Shown here: positions 27,351 to 37,615 of the stretch, piece by piece
How the letters are laid out: each line of letters begins with the position of its first letter
Numbering within the stretch: the stretch's first letter is position 1
Assembly (NCBI RefSeq): GCF_024345835.1
Contig: NZ_JAGQBW010000007.1
Span: forward strand, 1-64,000
Source: Synechococcus sp. HJ21-Hayes
Lineage (GTDB): Bacteria > Cyanobacteriota > Cyanobacteriia > PCC-6307 > Cyanobiaceae
DNA: 64,000 bases
Reading direction: 5' to 3'
Made by a program: the position numbers and the translations under genes
The notes under the pieces: model-generated
The model's input: only the letters and a program-made list of their open reading frames with translations
Databases searched by the model: none
Told to the model about the DNA's origin: nothing

Positions 27351-27471
27351 TGGAGCAAACCTGCGGAGCCGGGCATCCTCGCAAGTGGAAAGGGTGCGCG
27401 CGCGCCAGAATTGGCCGAGAGCGTGGCAGTCGAGCCGTGGATGTCACGAAGGTTGTGCCCTTGCAGCCCTG

Positions 27472-28323
27472 ATGGCCCGCTACCGCTGCCCCTATTGCCA
27501 CCCCAGGCCCGTGCTGGTTCAACGCCGCTCCAATGGCGCTCTGCATTGCGGCCATTGCGGCGATCCGCTCGAGCGGGTTCTCCTGGTGCGTCCGCTGCCC
27601 GCGCTGGTCGGTCTTCTGGTCCTCGGTGGCCTGGCGCTCACGGCGGCGGCGCAGCATCCATCCGTGATGCCGTCGGCGCCGCCGCAGCTCAGGCCGCAGG
27701 ACTACCCGCTCTCCAGTGGTCGGGAGGCGGTGCTGCATGCCCAGTTGGAGGCGGCCGATCGCCGCTGGCAACCCCGGGCTGAGCCCCTGCCTGGTGGGGG
27801 CACCCGCTACGTCTACAAGCGTCGTGCTGGCGATCCCGCCCTGTCTGTTGAACAGATCAAGCGATTGATCCAGAACCCGCCTCGGTTCGACACCGAGCGC
27901 CGTGCCATCGATGCCCTGCTGGTTCAGCTGCGTTCCCGCGGCGTCAGGGTGGTGCTGGGGCCCCCTCGCAAGGCTGGGGCTGCCGGGGAATGGGAACCCC
28001 GCGCGCGCACCCTGCGGATCCGGCCAGATGTGCCTGCCAAGGGCAGCCGCGAGTTCGCGACGGTGCTCAACCACGAGGCCATTCACGTGGCCCAGAGCTG
28101 CCGCCGCGGGCTGCTGGAGTTGCATCCCCAACCCTTGGGCCTTTCCAGGGCCGTGGATGCCCAGGCGCGCCGCCACCTCAGCGACCCCCTCTACGCCAAG
28201 GCCTCGCCACGGGAGCGGGCCCTGGAGGAAGAGGCCTACGCCAACCAGCACCGCCTCGATCTGGGCGCCCGGCTGGTGCAAGCCCATTGCCGTATGCCGG
28301 GCGGGAAACCGCTGCCGATGTGA
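27472..28323 (+). CDS. Membrane-anchored zinc-ribbon protein with HExxH motif
   Basis: A 283-residue protein starting at ATG 27472. It has an N-terminal zinc ribbon (C6/C9 and C26/C29), one membrane helix (about 42-60), a linker, then a domain with H201-E-A-I-H205 followed about 47 residues later by a glutamate cluster at 251-253 (EEEAYANQH). HExxH plus a downstream Glu is the ligand pattern of gluzincin-type metallopeptidases, so a membrane-tethered protease is plausible. Family and substrate are unknown to me. It is divergent from mfd. Confidence 0.65.
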   Translation: MARYRCPYCHPRPVLVQRRSNGALHCGHCGDPLERVLLVRPLPALVGLLVLGGLALTAAAQHPSVMPSAPPQLRPQDYPLSSGREAVLHAQLEAADRRWQPRAEPLPGGGTRYVYKRRAGDPALSVEQIKRLIQNPPRFDTERRAIDALLVQLRSRGVRVVLGPPRKAGAAGEWEPRARTLRIRPDVPAKGSREFATVLNHEAIHVAQSCRRGLLELHPQPLGLSRAVDAQARRHLSDPLYAKASPRERALEEEAYANQHRLDLGARLVQAHCRMPGGKPLPM

Positions 28324-28431
28324 ATGTCCTTGAGCCCTGCCGAGTGCCTAGCCAACCGTCAGCGCGTTGCTTCTGCGCTCAGACCAGGGTTGGTGCTCAA
28401 CGCTTTGCACATCCCGGCCTAATACTCACGC

Positions 28432-29163
28432 CTATTTGGAGGTGCTCTCCATGAGCTCCCCTTCCAGAAGCATGTTGAAGTGCAGCAGTTGCTCATCGCT
28501 GAGTTGCTGGCGGCTGGCGAGTTGGAAATGTTCCTCTAGGAACGCACGGCCCTGGCTGGCATCCCACTGGAGCTGCTGCAGCATCTGATCGCACTGGGAC
28601 AAGAGATCGGCCCGGCGGAGCGGCACCGGTGCGCTGGCGGGATCGCTGCCGGGGCTCAGCTGTTGCACCGTTTTGAGATAGGCGCTCAGGTCGCCGTAGC
28701 TGGTGAGCCGTGAGCGGCTCGGGTGGCCAAAGGCCCGCTGCAGGTAAGTGGATTCCTGATCGCGGTCCCAGCCCAGCCGTTGCAGGTGTAGATCCAAGGC
28801 CGCCAGCTCGTCGCTCCAGTCGTCAGGTGGTTGCTGGATCCCTTCTGTCGGGGGCAGTTCAGGGCTGGCGGGTGCCTCAAGTGGGGCGTTGGTTTCCGCT
28901 GCTTCCCCCATAGGGCGCCGAATCACGCTGTTGCGGGCCTGCGGGGTGGGGATCGGCGTTGCCGCTGCCGTTGGCGGCGCTGGTGTCCCGGCTGGGGTGG
29001 TCACCAGTCGCTTCTGGAGGCGCTCGATTGCTCGGTCTTCCGCCACCTCGGCGCTCTCTGCCTCCCCCAGTGCACTGCCCAGGCAGGCCCCCTGCTGCCA
29101 GGCCGATACCCGCACCACGCGCCGGCCAGCTTCAGCGTGCACCAGTCGGGCCTTCAGCTGCAT
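28432..29163 (-). CDS. Picocyanobacterial hypothetical protein, two-part
   Basis: A 243-residue soluble protein from ATG 29163. The first 55 residues look like a small alpha/beta domain (LKARLVHAEAGRRVVRVSAW onward, then AVEDRAIERL-like helix). A Pro/Thr/Ala-rich linker runs to about 125, followed by a helical C-terminal domain with LHLQRLGWDRDQE and two Leu/Gln-rich helices. No catalytic motif is visible. It may be a regulatory or scaffold protein, but that is a guess. It is divergent from terC. Confidence 0.6.
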   Translation of the reverse strand: MQLKARLVHAEAGRRVVRVSAWQQGACLGSALGEAESAEVAEDRAIERLQKRLVTTPAGTPAPPTAAATPIPTPQARNSVIRRPMGEAAETNAPLEAPASPELPPTEGIQQPPDDWSDELAALDLHLQRLGWDRDQESTYLQRAFGHPSRSRLTSYGDLSAYLKTVQQLSPGSDPASAPVPLRRADLLSQCDQMLQQLQWDASQGRAFLEEHFQLASRQQLSDEQLLHFNMLLEGELMESTSK

Positions 29164-29226
29164 CGCGCGGTTGCCGCTCGAACACGCTTCCTAGAGTGCC
29201 TGCTTCCGGCCTCCGCTGCAGATCTG

Positions 29227-29988
29227 ATGGAAGCCGAGTCGATTCCCTCCCTGTCTCCCTTGATCGAAGGGGCGGATCAATGGGGCGAATTGCTGGCGCT
29301 CCTGCCGCTCTTGGTGGCGCTCGAGGCGGTGCTGTCCGCCGATAACGCCATTGCACTGGCGGCTATTTCCCGCAGTCTGCGCACTCCGGCACTCCAGGGC
29401 CAGGCCCTCAACCTGGGATTGGCGCTAGCGCTTGTCTTCCGGCTGGGATTGATCGCTGCCGCCAGCTGGGTTCTGGATTTCTGGCCCCTGCAGCTGGCGG
29501 CGGCGGGTTATCTGTTGTGGCTCAGTGGCAGCAACTTGCTGCCCCGCTGGTTCCGTTCGCACGCCGGGGATCCCGAGGTGGCGGCCGATGCCGCTCCTGA
29601 GGCCGAGACCAGCGCCCCCACCGATCGGCCGTTGCTGGCGGTGGTGGCCACCCTGGCCGTGACCGACCTCGCCTTCTCCATCGACAGCGTTGCGGCGGCT
29701 GTGGCCGTGAGCGACAACCTGCTTCTGGTGATGGCTGGTGGTGTGATCGGCGTGATTGCCCTGAGGCTCACCTCAGCCCTCTTCATTCGCTGGCTGGCTG
29801 TGTTTCGCCACCTCGAGGCTGCCGGCTATCTGGCGGTGGGGCTGGTGGGGGTGCGGTTGGTGCTGCGGCTGGTGGCCCCACAGTTGGTGCCACCGGAATG
29901 GGGTTTGCTGCTCCTGGTGGCGCTGTTGTTCCTCTGGGGCTTCTCTGCGCGCAATCCGGCGGCTGATCCCGCTGAGATCAATTCCTGA
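29227..29988 (+). CDS. TerC family integral membrane protein
   Basis: A 253-residue membrane protein with about seven helices, starting at ATG 29227. TerC hallmarks are present: EAVLSADNAIAL near residues 36-47 and TDLAFSIDSVAAAVA near 145, the two acidic intramembrane motifs proposed to bind metal ions. TerC-family proteins act in metal export or metalation of exported proteins. The plastid homologue is needed for thylakoid biogenesis. Confidence 0.88.
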   Translation: MEAESIPSLSPLIEGADQWGELLALLPLLVALEAVLSADNAIALAAISRSLRTPALQGQALNLGLALALVFRLGLIAAASWVLDFWPLQLAAAGYLLWLSGSNLLPRWFRSHAGDPEVAADAAPEAETSAPTDRPLLAVVATLAVTDLAFSIDSVAAAVAVSDNLLLVMAGGVIGVIALRLTSALFIRWLAVFRHLEAAGYLAVGLVGVRLVLRLVAPQLVPPEWGLLLLVALLFLWGFSARNPAADPAEINS

Positions 29989-30005
29989 GTTGTGCTGCTG
30001 AATCG

Positions 30006-30344
30006 ATGCGCGTTGAGTTGCGACAGGCCGGCAGCAACCACTTGCTGGAGTTTCTGGATCTCGAGGACATCCCCCAGCCGGGCCGCTGGCTGGAACTGGA
30101 GGACCGCAGCTTCCTGGTGCTCCAGCGGCACCACCGCTACCAGCTGCGAGCCGGGCGCTATGAGCTGGCGGCCATTGCTCTGCAGGTGAAGCCCCAGAAA
30201 CGGCCAGCGGATGCCCGCTGGTGGGAGGGGCGCTGGGTGATCGGTGACCCCAGCTGTCGATTCAATGCCCGCACCCCTCTGCTGCGCTGCGCGGTGTTGC
30301 CTGATGGGCCCTGTGAGCGCTGCGCCCACTTCAGCCCCGACTGA
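30006..30344 (+). CDS. DUF6464 family protein
   Basis: A 112-residue soluble protein from ATG 30006, with a beta-rich start and a Cys-containing end: GDPSCRFNARTPLLRCAV followed by GPCERCAHF. Three of these cysteines could bind a metal. The GDPSCRFNARSPLLRCA-like phrase is typical of the cyanobacterial DUF6464 family, of unknown function. The next gene begins five bases after its stop, suggesting co-transcription. Confidence 0.7.
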   Translation: MRVELRQAGSNHLLEFLDLEDIPQPGRWLELEDRSFLVLQRHHRYQLRAGRYELAAIALQVKPQKRPADARWWEGRWVIGDPSCRFNARTPLLRCAVLPDGPCERCAHFSPD

Positions 30345-30348
30345 TCCC

Positions 30349-31005
30349 ATGGCGACTTGGTATGAGGGACAACTGGTGTCTGGCCATGGCGTGGCGTCGG
30401 GACGGGCGGGAGAGAGTCCCTACCCCGCTGGCACGATCAGCCTGCAGGCGCCCTTCTTCCGGCAACTGGGGCTGGACTTGGGGGGCTTCCAGCTCGGCAC
30501 CCTCAACCTCGATTTCAGTCCCGGCGAATGGCGGTTGCGGGATCCCGACCACTGCTTTCCCCAGCTGCGCTGGACCGATCGACATCCGCCGGAAACCTTT
30601 TCCTTCTGGCGTTGCCGCCTGCTGCGCTGTTCCCAGGCGCCCGGGCTGGCCGTGGACGCGTTGGTCTACCACCCCCATCCCGAAACCAAACGGGCCCACC
30701 ACCAGCGCCCTTCACTGCTGGAGGTGTTGGCACCTCCCCTGGGGCCCGTGGCGGTGGCCGATCGTTTCGCCCTGGAGCTCGATCCATGCCGCTGCCGGCT
30801 CATCCAGCCGGAGCGCCTGCGGGCTCGGCTGCTGGAGTTCTTGAAGTTCCGGGTGTTGGCAGCCCAGGACAGCTTCTTCGACGGCAGCGATTTGCAGGCA
30901 TTCCGGGCCTGGTTGAAGGGCTGCTGGCCCGAGGCTTGCGACCTGGCTGATGCCGACCTGCAGCGCACCCTGGAGCAGGCCCGCCGGCTCTACACCGAGG
31001 GCTGA
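30349..31005 (+). CDS. Conserved-looking hypothetical protein
   Basis: A 218-residue soluble protein from ATG 30349. The first half is beta-rich with many aromatic residues (MATWYEGQLVSGHG, then LDLGGFQLGTLNLDFSPGEW). The middle has HPHPETKRAHHQ, and the C-terminal third is helical. No family or catalytic motif is recognised. It follows the DUF6464 gene closely on the same strand and is probably in one operon with it. Confidence 0.6.
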   Translation: MATWYEGQLVSGHGVASGRAGESPYPAGTISLQAPFFRQLGLDLGGFQLGTLNLDFSPGEWRLRDPDHCFPQLRWTDRHPPETFSFWRCRLLRCSQAPGLAVDALVYHPHPETKRAHHQRPSLLEVLAPPLGPVAVADRFALELDPCRCRLIQPERLRARLLEFLKFRVLAAQDSFFDGSDLQAFRAWLKGCWPEACDLADADLQRTLEQARRLYTEG

Positions 31006-31151
31006 CGCAGGGGTGCGGCCTAGGGTGAAGCCATCCTCTGAGATGAGCTCCGATTTCCCTGTCATCCAACCCAGCTCCGGGTCAGGAGCAGCGTTCGCGG
31101 CCCCGGCGCCTCGCCCGTGCCGCGACATCGGAGCCCTCCCATGCCCCGGCT

Positions 31152-32447
31152 GTGGCGGCCGTGTCTGACGAGGAGCTCAGCCAATCGGCCTTTGCGGTCC
31201 TGGGTCTGGGCCGCCCGATCGTGCAGGCGGTTGTGGAGAAGGGCTACACCACCCCCTCACCCATCCAGCAGCAGTGCATCCCCGCGGTGTTAGCGGGCCA
31301 CGATGTCATGGCCGCCGCCCAGACAGGTACCGGTAAGACCGCCGGTTTCACCCTGCCGATGCTGGAGCGGTTGCGCCATGGCCCCCACGCCCGCAACAAC
31401 CTCGTGCGGGCCCTGGTGCTCACCCCCACCCGCGAGCTTGCCGCCCAGGTGGGCGAGAACGTGGCGGCCTATTCACGCCACTTGGATCTGCGCTCCGATG
31501 TGGTGTTCGGTGGCGTGAAGATCAATCCGCAGATGATGCGTTTGCGGCGCGGCACTGACGTGCTTGTGGCCACACCGGGCCGGTTGATGGATCTGGCCCA
31601 GCAGAACGCCGTGAAGCTCGACCGGGTGGAAATCCTGGTGCTGGATGAAGCCGATCGGATGCTGGATATGGGCTTCATCCGCGATATCCATAAGATCCTG
31701 GCCCTGTTGCCTCCCAAGCGCCAGAACCTGCTGTTCTCCGCCACGTTTGAGGCCTCGATCAAGAAGCTGGCCACAGGCCTGCTCCACAACCCGGTGCAGC
31801 TGCAGGCCACACCCGAGAATCGCACGGCCACCACGGTGGAGCACGTGCTTCATCCCTGCGACATGGCCCGCAAACCCGACCTGCTCTCCCATTTGATTAA
31901 GAGCAACGACTGGCAGCAGGTGCTGGTGTTCTCCCGTACCAAGCACGGCGCCAATCGCATCGCCGAGCGGCTCACCAAGGAGGGGATGGAGGCCGCCGCT
32001 ATCCACGGCAACAAGAGCCAGGGGGCCCGCACTAGGGCCCTGGCGGGCTTCAAGAGCGGTGAGGTGCGGGTGTTGGTGGCCACCGATATCGCGGCGCGGG
32101 GCATCGACATCCACCAGCTTCCCCACGTGGTGAACCTGGATCTCCCCAACCAAGCGGAGGACTATGTGCACCGCATCGGTCGCACCGGCCGCGCCGGCCA
32201 CAGCGGCCACGCCGTGTCTCTGGTGGCCGCCGAGGAGCATGAGCTGCTGCGGGCCATTGAGCGGATGATCGGCAACCCGTTGCCCAAGCAGGCCGTGCCG
32301 GGCTTTGAGCCCACCATCCTCTCCGCACCGCCCCTGGATCTCAGTGGTGGCCGGGGCCGAGGCGGCTCCCGTGGCGGCTCCCGCGGTGCCCCATCTCGCG
32401 CGGCCCGGCCCGCGGCTCCCCGCAGCCGGCGCGCCCCAGGCCGTTAA
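31152..32447 (+). CDS. DEAD-box ATP-dependent RNA helicase (RhlE-like)
   Basis: A 431-residue RNA helicase with the full motif set: Q motif ([11 protein letters not shown]), motif I AQTGTGKT, Ia [20 protein letters not shown], and IV-VI including RGIDI and [11 protein letters not shown] short Arg/Gly-rich tail follows. No ATG is available in frame; GTG 31152 or GTG 31161 is the start. Cyanobacterial members are often cold- or redox-induced. Its TAA overlaps the stop of convergent fmt inside TTAA (32444-32447). Confidence 0.9.
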   Translation: MAAVSDEELSQSAFAVLGLGRPIVQAVVEKGYTTPSPIQQQCIPAVLAGHDVMAAAQTGTGKTAGFTLPMLERLRHGPHARNNLVRALVLTPTRELAAQVGENVAAYSRHLDLRSDVVFGGVKINPQMMRLRRGTDVLVATPGRLMDLAQQNAVKLDRVEILVLDEADRMLDMGFIRDIHKILALLPPKRQNLLFSATFEASIKKLATGLLHNPVQLQATPENRTATTVEHVLHPCDMARKPDLLSHLIKSNDWQQVLVFSRTKHGANRIAERLTKEGMEAAAIHGNKSQGARTRALAGFKSGEVRVLVATDIAARGIDIHQLPHVVNLDLPNQAEDYVHRIGRTGRAGHSGHAVSLVAAEEHELLRAIERMIGNPLPKQAVPGFEPTILSAPPLDLSGGRGRGGSRGGSRGAPSRAARPAAPRSRRAPGR

Positions 32448-33478
32448 GCCTGGGGCTCAGGGCCCAGCTGGTCGCCCACCTTGGCCCCCAGTTGTTGGAT
32501 CAGTACCGGCCCTGCAGAGGCGGTTTTGCCCTCCAGCTGGGCCTCGCGCACCAGCACCGGACACCCCTGGGTGGCCACCACCAGACCGATCCCGTCGGCG
32601 ATCGCCAGCACCCTGCCCGGAGCGGCTTCTGTGGTGGTCAGGCCGCCCTGCTGGGCTAGCAGCTGCCCTTCCGGACTGAGTTGCGCGGCCAGCCGTTGTA
32701 CCAGGGGTTCGGTGGCCAGCAGTTTCAGTCGCTTGCCCTGCCAGCTGGTGGTGGCGCCGGGGTAGAGCCCCATCACTTTGCGGTGGATGGCCAGGGCGGA
32801 GCTGTTCCAATCGATGCTGAAGTCGTTCCGGGTGAGCATGCGCGCGTAGGTGAGGCCCTCCTCCAGTTGGGGGGTCACCCCCAACCGCGCCCAGCGCTCC
32901 GCCTGCGGGCCGGTGCCTACGGCTGCGATCCGCGGCAGCGCCTCCACCAGCAGCTCAGCCGTGAGCGCCGCTAAGCGCTGCCCCAGCTGCTGGGCGTTCT
33001 CCAGTAGGCCGATTGGGATCGCACGCTCGAGCAGCACGGGGCCCGTATCCAGCCCTTCCTCCATGGCCATCACGCCCACCCCGGTGTGGCTATCGCCCTC
33101 CAGCAGGCTCCATTGAATGGGTCCCGCCCCGCGCCAGCGGGGCAGTAGGGATCCATGGCCGTTCCAGCAGCCCAGGGGCGGCTGGGCCAGCACCTCCGGC
33201 GGCAGGATCTGGCCGTAGGCCACCACCACGGAGAGGTCTGCCTCCAGGGCGGCGAGCCGGGCCTGGCACTCGGAATCGCGGCGGATCCGTTCCGGGGTGA
33301 ACACCGGAATACCGAGCTCCAGGGCCCTGGCTTTCACTGCGGAGGCCATCAGCTGCTTGCCGCGCCCCCGGCGGCGGTCGGGTTGGGTGACGACCCCCAC
33401 CAGCTGATGGTCTGCCGCCACTAGGGCCTCGAGGCTGGGAACGGCATAGGCGGGCGTTCCCCAGAACAGGATCTTCAC
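32444..33478 (-). CDS. fmt: Methionyl-tRNA formyltransferase
   Basis: Fmt formylates initiator Met-tRNA for translation initiation. The 344-residue protein starts at GTG 33478, which overlaps the stop of the upstream tldE in GTGA. Landmarks are the N-terminal [11 protein letters not shown], the loop PDRRRGRG, and the active-site region with [16 protein letters not shown], where the Asn-His-Asp catalytic set normally lies (here NGHGS). The C-terminal OB-like domain is present. A longer in-frame extension into tldE is unlikely to be used. Confidence 0.93.
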   Translation of the reverse strand: MKILFWGTPAYAVPSLEALVAADHQLVGVVTQPDRRRGRGKQLMASAVKARALELGIPVFTPERIRRDSECQARLAALEADLSVVVAYGQILPPEVLAQPPLGCWNGHGSLLPRWRGAGPIQWSLLEGDSHTGVGVMAMEEGLDTGPVLLERAIPIGLLENAQQLGQRLAALTAELLVEALPRIAAVGTGPQAERWARLGVTPQLEEGLTYARMLTRNDFSIDWNSSALAIHRKVMGLYPGATTSWQGKRLKLLATEPLVQRLAAQLSPEGQLLAQQGGLTTTEAAPGRVLAIADGIGLVVATQGCPVLVREAQLEGKTASAGPVLIQQLGAKVGDQLGPEPQA

Positions 33479-34869
33479 GCTTCGCCGGTGATGGACAGGC
33501 CCTCCACCCACACCAGAGGGCAGAGCCCATCGGGGGTGATCTTGGCCTCCCCTTCAAAGCCCACGATCGCCTTGAGCAGGGTGCGGATGTCCCCGGCCAC
33601 CGTGGCAGCTTCCACGGAACGCACCTCGCCGTTCTTCACCAGCCAGCCGTCGAATGGCAACGAAAAGGATCCTTGGCTGGCCTTCACTCCCGCATGCAGG
33701 GCTGAGAGGGAGTCGATCCACACGATCGGCTCGTCCGCCTTGTACCGATCCAGGCCCTGCTGGCCACCGCCACTCCCAGGGGTGGGCCCAATCTCGAACC
33801 AGTCCGGTCCAACCGACACCTTGGCCCCTAGGCCCGCATGGCCGGTGGGGGCCACGCCAAAGGCGCGGGCGGTGGCCTCAGAGTGCAGGAAGTTGCGCAA
33901 CGTGCCGCCCTCCAGCAGGGTTAGGCGCCGTGTGGGGGTTCCTTCGCCATCGAACGTCGAGGCGCCGATGTTGCCCGGGTGCAGGCCGTTGTCGTGGAGG
34001 TCGAGGAAGGGCACTGCCAGTCGCTCGCCGATCGCGTCACGGTTGCTCAGGCTCACGCCGTCGAGCACGGCTCGGCCGTTGAACAGGCTGCTGAAGGCAC
34101 CGATCAGATCGAGGAACGCCTCGGGACTGAACACGCAGGTGTAGCGCCCGGTTTCGATCGGTGCGTAGTTGAGGTGGCTGATGGTGCGCTCGGCGGCCTC
34201 GTTGATGCAGCCGGCGATGTCGAGATCGCTGGCGCCATAGGCGAGGCGCACAGCTCCTGAACTGCGAGGTTTACGTCCTGCTTCTTCGGCCCTGGCATAG
34301 AGGTAGAGGCTGGCGGTGCTCAGGCGTTGCTGGCGGCAGGCACCGTCGCTGTTGAGGTAAAGGCGCTCGCTGCTGCGCTCGGCCAGGCCGTTGTAGGGCA
34401 CGGTGCCAATCGCGGCATGGCGATTCAGCAGTTGCCGTTCTGCGTCCTTGAGGGTGTCCAGCAGCGTGAGGATGCCCTGGGGTGCGTGGATTGGTTGATC
34501 CAAGGCTGCTACGGGAGCCGTGGCCAGGGGGGAGAAGGCGGGGGTGTCTTCGGCATTGCCGAAGGCGCTGGCATCGCGGGCGCCGGACAGGGCGCGCTCC
34601 AGCCCGTCATCGGACAGATCGGAGGTGCTGGTGATGCCCACCAGGCCTGCGTCGTTCCACACCCGCACGGTGATGGAGCTGCGCTGGGCACCTTTCATCT
34701 GCTTGGCTTCCCCCCGGTCCACCTGCACGGAGGTGTCGGTACTGCAGGCGGCGCCCAGGTCCCACTGGCGAATACCGGCATTGGTGGCGAGCTGCTCGAG
34801 CTTGCTGCGCAGTTGTTCGGCCTGGAGGCCTGCGCTGGCGGGAGCCCCGTTGGCAATCGTGGCGGTCAT
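33475..34869 (-). CDS. TldE/PmbA family protein
   Basis: A 464-residue partner subunit of the TldD/TldE metalloprotease, which in other bacteria trims leader peptides and unfolded peptides. It lacks the zinc-binding HExxxH, as expected for the E subunit. Conserved segments include VSLSNRDAIG and the C-terminal WLVKNGEVRSVEAATVAG. Start is ATG 34869, two bases after the tldD stop, and its own stop overlaps the fmt start, so tldD-tldE-fmt look like one operon. Confidence 0.85.
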   Translation of the reverse strand: MTATIANGAPASAGLQAEQLRSKLEQLATNAGIRQWDLGAACSTDTSVQVDRGEAKQMKGAQRSSITVRVWNDAGLVGITSTSDLSDDGLERALSGARDASAFGNAEDTPAFSPLATAPVAALDQPIHAPQGILTLLDTLKDAERQLLNRHAAIGTVPYNGLAERSSERLYLNSDGACRQQRLSTASLYLYARAEEAGRKPRSSGAVRLAYGASDLDIAGCINEAAERTISHLNYAPIETGRYTCVFSPEAFLDLIGAFSSLFNGRAVLDGVSLSNRDAIGERLAVPFLDLHDNGLHPGNIGASTFDGEGTPTRRLTLLEGGTLRNFLHSEATARAFGVAPTGHAGLGAKVSVGPDWFEIGPTPGSGGGQQGLDRYKADEPIVWIDSLSALHAGVKASQGSFSLPFDGWLVKNGEVRSVEAATVAGDIRTLLKAIVGFEGEAKITPDGLCPLVWVEGLSITGEA

Positions 34870-34871
34870 GC

Positions 34872-36332
34872 TCAGCGGCCCCCCACGGTGATCGAATCCA
34901 CCTTGATGTGGGGTTGCCCCACGGTGACGAAAATGCTGCCGCTCACGGAGCCACAGAAGCCGGCCGCGAGTTCCAGGTCGTTGGCGCACATGGAGATGCG
35001 CGGCATCACCTCTTTGGCTTCACCGATCAACGTTGCACCCTTCACCGGCTTGGTGAGTTGCCCGTTCTCGATCAGGTAGCCCTCCTCCACAGCGAAATTG
35101 AACTGGCCGGTGGGGCCAACGCTCCCGCCCCCCATGGACTTGCAATAGAGCCCCTTGTCCACCGAGGCGATCAACTCCTCGGGTGTGTGGGGGCCGGCGG
35201 CAATGAAGGTGTTACGCATGCGGCTGGCGGCGGCAAAGGTGTGGCTCTGGCGGCGGCCGCTGCCGGTGCGGGCGTGGCCGGTGCGCAGTTCGCCGGCTCG
35301 GTCGGAGATGAAACGCCGCAGGATGCCGTTTTCGATCAGTACGGTGCGCTGGGCTTCCATGCCCTCGTCGTCCATGCAGAGGGAGCCAAAGGCTCCATCG
35401 GTGAGGCCCTCGTCGATAGCCGTAACCGCTTCATGGGCAATGGGTTCTCCCACCTTCTCGGCAAATGGGGTGGTGCCCCGCTCCACCTGGGTGGTTTCCA
35501 GCAGGTGCCCACAGGCCTCATGGAAAATCACGCCGCCGAAGCGGTTGGCCAGCACTACCGGCAACTGGCCAGCCTCCACGTAGTCGGCGTAGAGCATGCT
35601 GCCGGCGCTTTCGCACACCTCCTGGGCGCTCGCTTCGGCATTCCAGTGGCGCAGGTCGTCAGGTCGGCCGGAGGTGCCGTAACGCCGGCCTACGCCAGCC
35701 CGGTGGTCGCCATCGGCGGCGAGCACGTTCAACCCCACCGACTGGTGCAGCCGCACATCGCGGGCAAAGGTGCCGTCGCTAGCTGCCACTAGCACTTCCT
35801 GCCAGTCGCGTGCGTAGCTGCCGCGGCGGGCCTGGAGGTGGGCGCCGTGGCGCTCCAGCAGAGCGGTGCCCTCCAGCAGCTTGGCTGTGGCCTCCTGGAG
35901 TTCGGGGCAACGGGCCAGCCAGTCGGTTTTGGTCGCTGCGAAGTCGCGCAGGTTGGCCAGGCCGTCGAAACCGCTGAGCGCGCCCTCGCTGCGCTGCAGT
36001 CCGAGCATCCCCAGGGCCTGCTCGAGGGCTCGCTGCAGACCGGCATCACTGAGGTCGTTGGTGCTCACGAACCCATCGCGGTCGCCGCGGAACACGCGGA
36101 TGCCAGCTCCCATGCCAAAGGCGGGGCTGACGCTGGTGATCGTGTCCTGTTCGGCCAGCACGCCGATGTGGTCGGTGCGCTCCAGGAACACCTCCACCAA
36201 GTCGGCTCCCGCTGCTCGGCCGCCGGACAGTAGGGCTTCTAGCCGGGGCTGCCAGAGGTGATTCAGCTGATCGGTGCGGGGTCCGGGGGACCCGGCCGGA
36301 ATTCCGGTGGGGGAGGCGGCGGAAACGACCAC
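34872..36332 (-). CDS. tldD: TldD family zinc metalloprotease
   Basis: The catalytic subunit of TldD/TldE. The zinc motif HEACGHLLE (HExxxH) lies near residue 245, and the C-terminal part has GRRQSH and NTFIAAG segments typical of TldD. I chose GTG 36332, giving 486 residues, because the frame upstream of it runs into the acsF terminator hairpin. A peptide substrate in this organism is not evident; no bacteriocin gene is nearby. Confidence 0.87.
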   Translation of the reverse strand: MVVSAASPTGIPAGSPGPRTDQLNHLWQPRLEALLSGGRAAGADLVEVFLERTDHIGVLAEQDTITSVSPAFGMGAGIRVFRGDRDGFVSTNDLSDAGLQRALEQALGMLGLQRSEGALSGFDGLANLRDFAATKTDWLARCPELQEATAKLLEGTALLERHGAHLQARRGSYARDWQEVLVAASDGTFARDVRLHQSVGLNVLAADGDHRAGVGRRYGTSGRPDDLRHWNAEASAQEVCESAGSMLYADYVEAGQLPVVLANRFGGVIFHEACGHLLETTQVERGTTPFAEKVGEPIAHEAVTAIDEGLTDGAFGSLCMDDEGMEAQRTVLIENGILRRFISDRAGELRTGHARTGSGRRQSHTFAAASRMRNTFIAAGPHTPEELIASVDKGLYCKSMGGGSVGPTGQFNFAVEEGYLIENGQLTKPVKGATLIGEAKEVMPRISMCANDLELAAGFCGSVSGSIFVTVGQPHIKVDSITVGGR

Positions 36333-36374
36333 GCGTTGGGAGAGTGCAAGGTGAAAGCCAGGACTGGTCCTAGC

Positions 36375-36404
36375 AAAAAGGCCCTGGCCGCAGTGGCCAG
36401 GGCC
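36375..36404 (-). terminator. Intrinsic terminator of acsF
   Basis: On the minus strand a 10-bp GC-rich stem (GGCCCTGGCC paired with GGCCAGGGCC, 5-base loop) is followed by five T residues (36379-36375). It lies about 40 bases after the acsF stop and ahead of tldD, separating the two transcripts. Confidence 0.85.
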
Positions 36405-36442
36405 CTCGGGATCTGCCGGCAAGGCCGGCGGCTGGTGAGACC

Positions 36443-37528
36443 TCAGCGCACGGCTGGCTGGTACTGCTCGCTGCGAATCGGGTTCATCAGGAACAACTGG
36501 GCCATCTCTAGGCCATTGGCTGCCCAGTAAGGCAGCTTGCGCAGCAGCTTGATCGGGGCCGGGGCTGTGCCCTCATCCGCCTTGGCTAGGGCGTTGTTGT
36601 TGCTCACCAGCCGCTCGAGGCGCTCATAGAAGCGGGGGTGCTCCACGTTCAGCACCACGGGGAACACCCGGGCAGACGTCTCGTTGGTCTTGGCGATCAC
36701 GTACTTGTCGTACGCGCGGGCATCGAGCCCTAGGGCCTCGTAAAACTCCTTGCGAGCCACGTCGCGCACGTACATGGTGGCGAACACCGCTAGGAGGAAG
36801 AAGCGGCACCAAAGCCGGGCCCGCAGGCCGGTGACGGTCTTGGGCTGTGCCTTCATCAGGGCATCGAAGAAGTCGCCGTGGCGGTTCTCGTCCTGGCACC
36901 AGTTCTCGAAGAAGTTGAAGATCGGGAAGATCTTGCTGTCGGGGTTCTTCTCGAGGTGGCGGAAGATGGCGATGTAGCGCCAGTAGCCAATCTTCTCGCT
37001 CAGGTAGGTGGCGTAGAAGATGTAGGCCGGTTTGAAGAAGGTGTAAGCCTTGCTGGCGGTGAGGAAGCCGAGATCGAGCTGCAGGCCGAAATCGCTCATG
37101 GCCTTGTTGAGGAACCCGGCATGGCGGGCCTCATCCCGTGCCATGTGGGCGAAGCACTCGGCCAGGAGCGGGTTCTTGTCCTTGATCCGACGGCTTAGTT
37201 CCTTGTAGAGGAGGAAGCCAGAAAACTCGGAGGTGCAGCTCTGCTCCAGGAACTCCACGAACACCCGCCGGGTGTCCGGATCGAGCTTGTCGGCCGCGCC
37301 TTCGAACTCCTCGTTGCGGACGAAGTGGTGGCGGTTGTAGTCCTTGCGGAACTCCTCACAGATCGCTTCGAGCTCCGCCTCGTTGGGGCGAAGATCCATC
37401 GCCGCCATGGCGTCGAAGTCTGTGGTGTAAAACCGCGGGGTGAGGATCGTGTCCTTCACAGGGTCCTTGATCGCCGGCGCCTCGGGGGTGCCCATGGCGG
37501 GGGTAGCAACGGCTGTGGGGGGCACCAT
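36443..37528 (-). CDS. acsF: Mg-protoporphyrin IX monomethyl ester oxidative cyclase
   Basis: AcsF (ChlE, CycI) forms the isocyclic ring of protochlorophyllide using oxygen, in chlorophyll synthesis. The 361-residue protein carries the diiron ligands in two E-x-x-H motifs (MARDEARH near 129-136 and CQDENRH further on), within a conserved core containing [12 protein letters not shown] and [13 protein letters not shown]. Start is ATG 37528. It has its own terminator and no adjacent chlorophyll gene. An oxygen-independent BchE is not in this window. Confidence 0.96.
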   Translation of the reverse strand: MVPPTAVATPAMGTPEAPAIKDPVKDTILTPRFYTTDFDAMAAMDLRPNEAELEAICEEFRKDYNRHHFVRNEEFEGAADKLDPDTRRVFVEFLEQSCTSEFSGFLLYKELSRRIKDKNPLLAECFAHMARDEARHAGFLNKAMSDFGLQLDLGFLTASKAYTFFKPAYIFYATYLSEKIGYWRYIAIFRHLEKNPDSKIFPIFNFFENWCQDENRHGDFFDALMKAQPKTVTGLRARLWCRFFLLAVFATMYVRDVARKEFYEALGLDARAYDKYVIAKTNETSARVFPVVLNVEHPRFYERLERLVSNNNALAKADEGTAPAPIKLLRKLPYWAANGLEMAQLFLMNPIRSEQYQPAVR

Positions 37529-37615
37529 CGGGTGTCGCAGCTATGGACGGAGCAGCATCGTAGGAGCCGCGGCGTCCTTGCCGGCGCTCTGTAAACAGTC
37601 TGGGCTCAGCCCCGG

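Noticed and set aside
27256-28287. Minus-strand frame opposite the zinc-ribbon protein
   Set aside because: Antisense to a better-supported frame with a signature zinc ribbon and HExxH.
32597-32606. A GGCGATCGCC (HIP1) octamer core and one more at 4438
   Set aside because: Only a couple of instances were seen by eye, too few to call enrichment as in HIP1-rich cyanobacteria.
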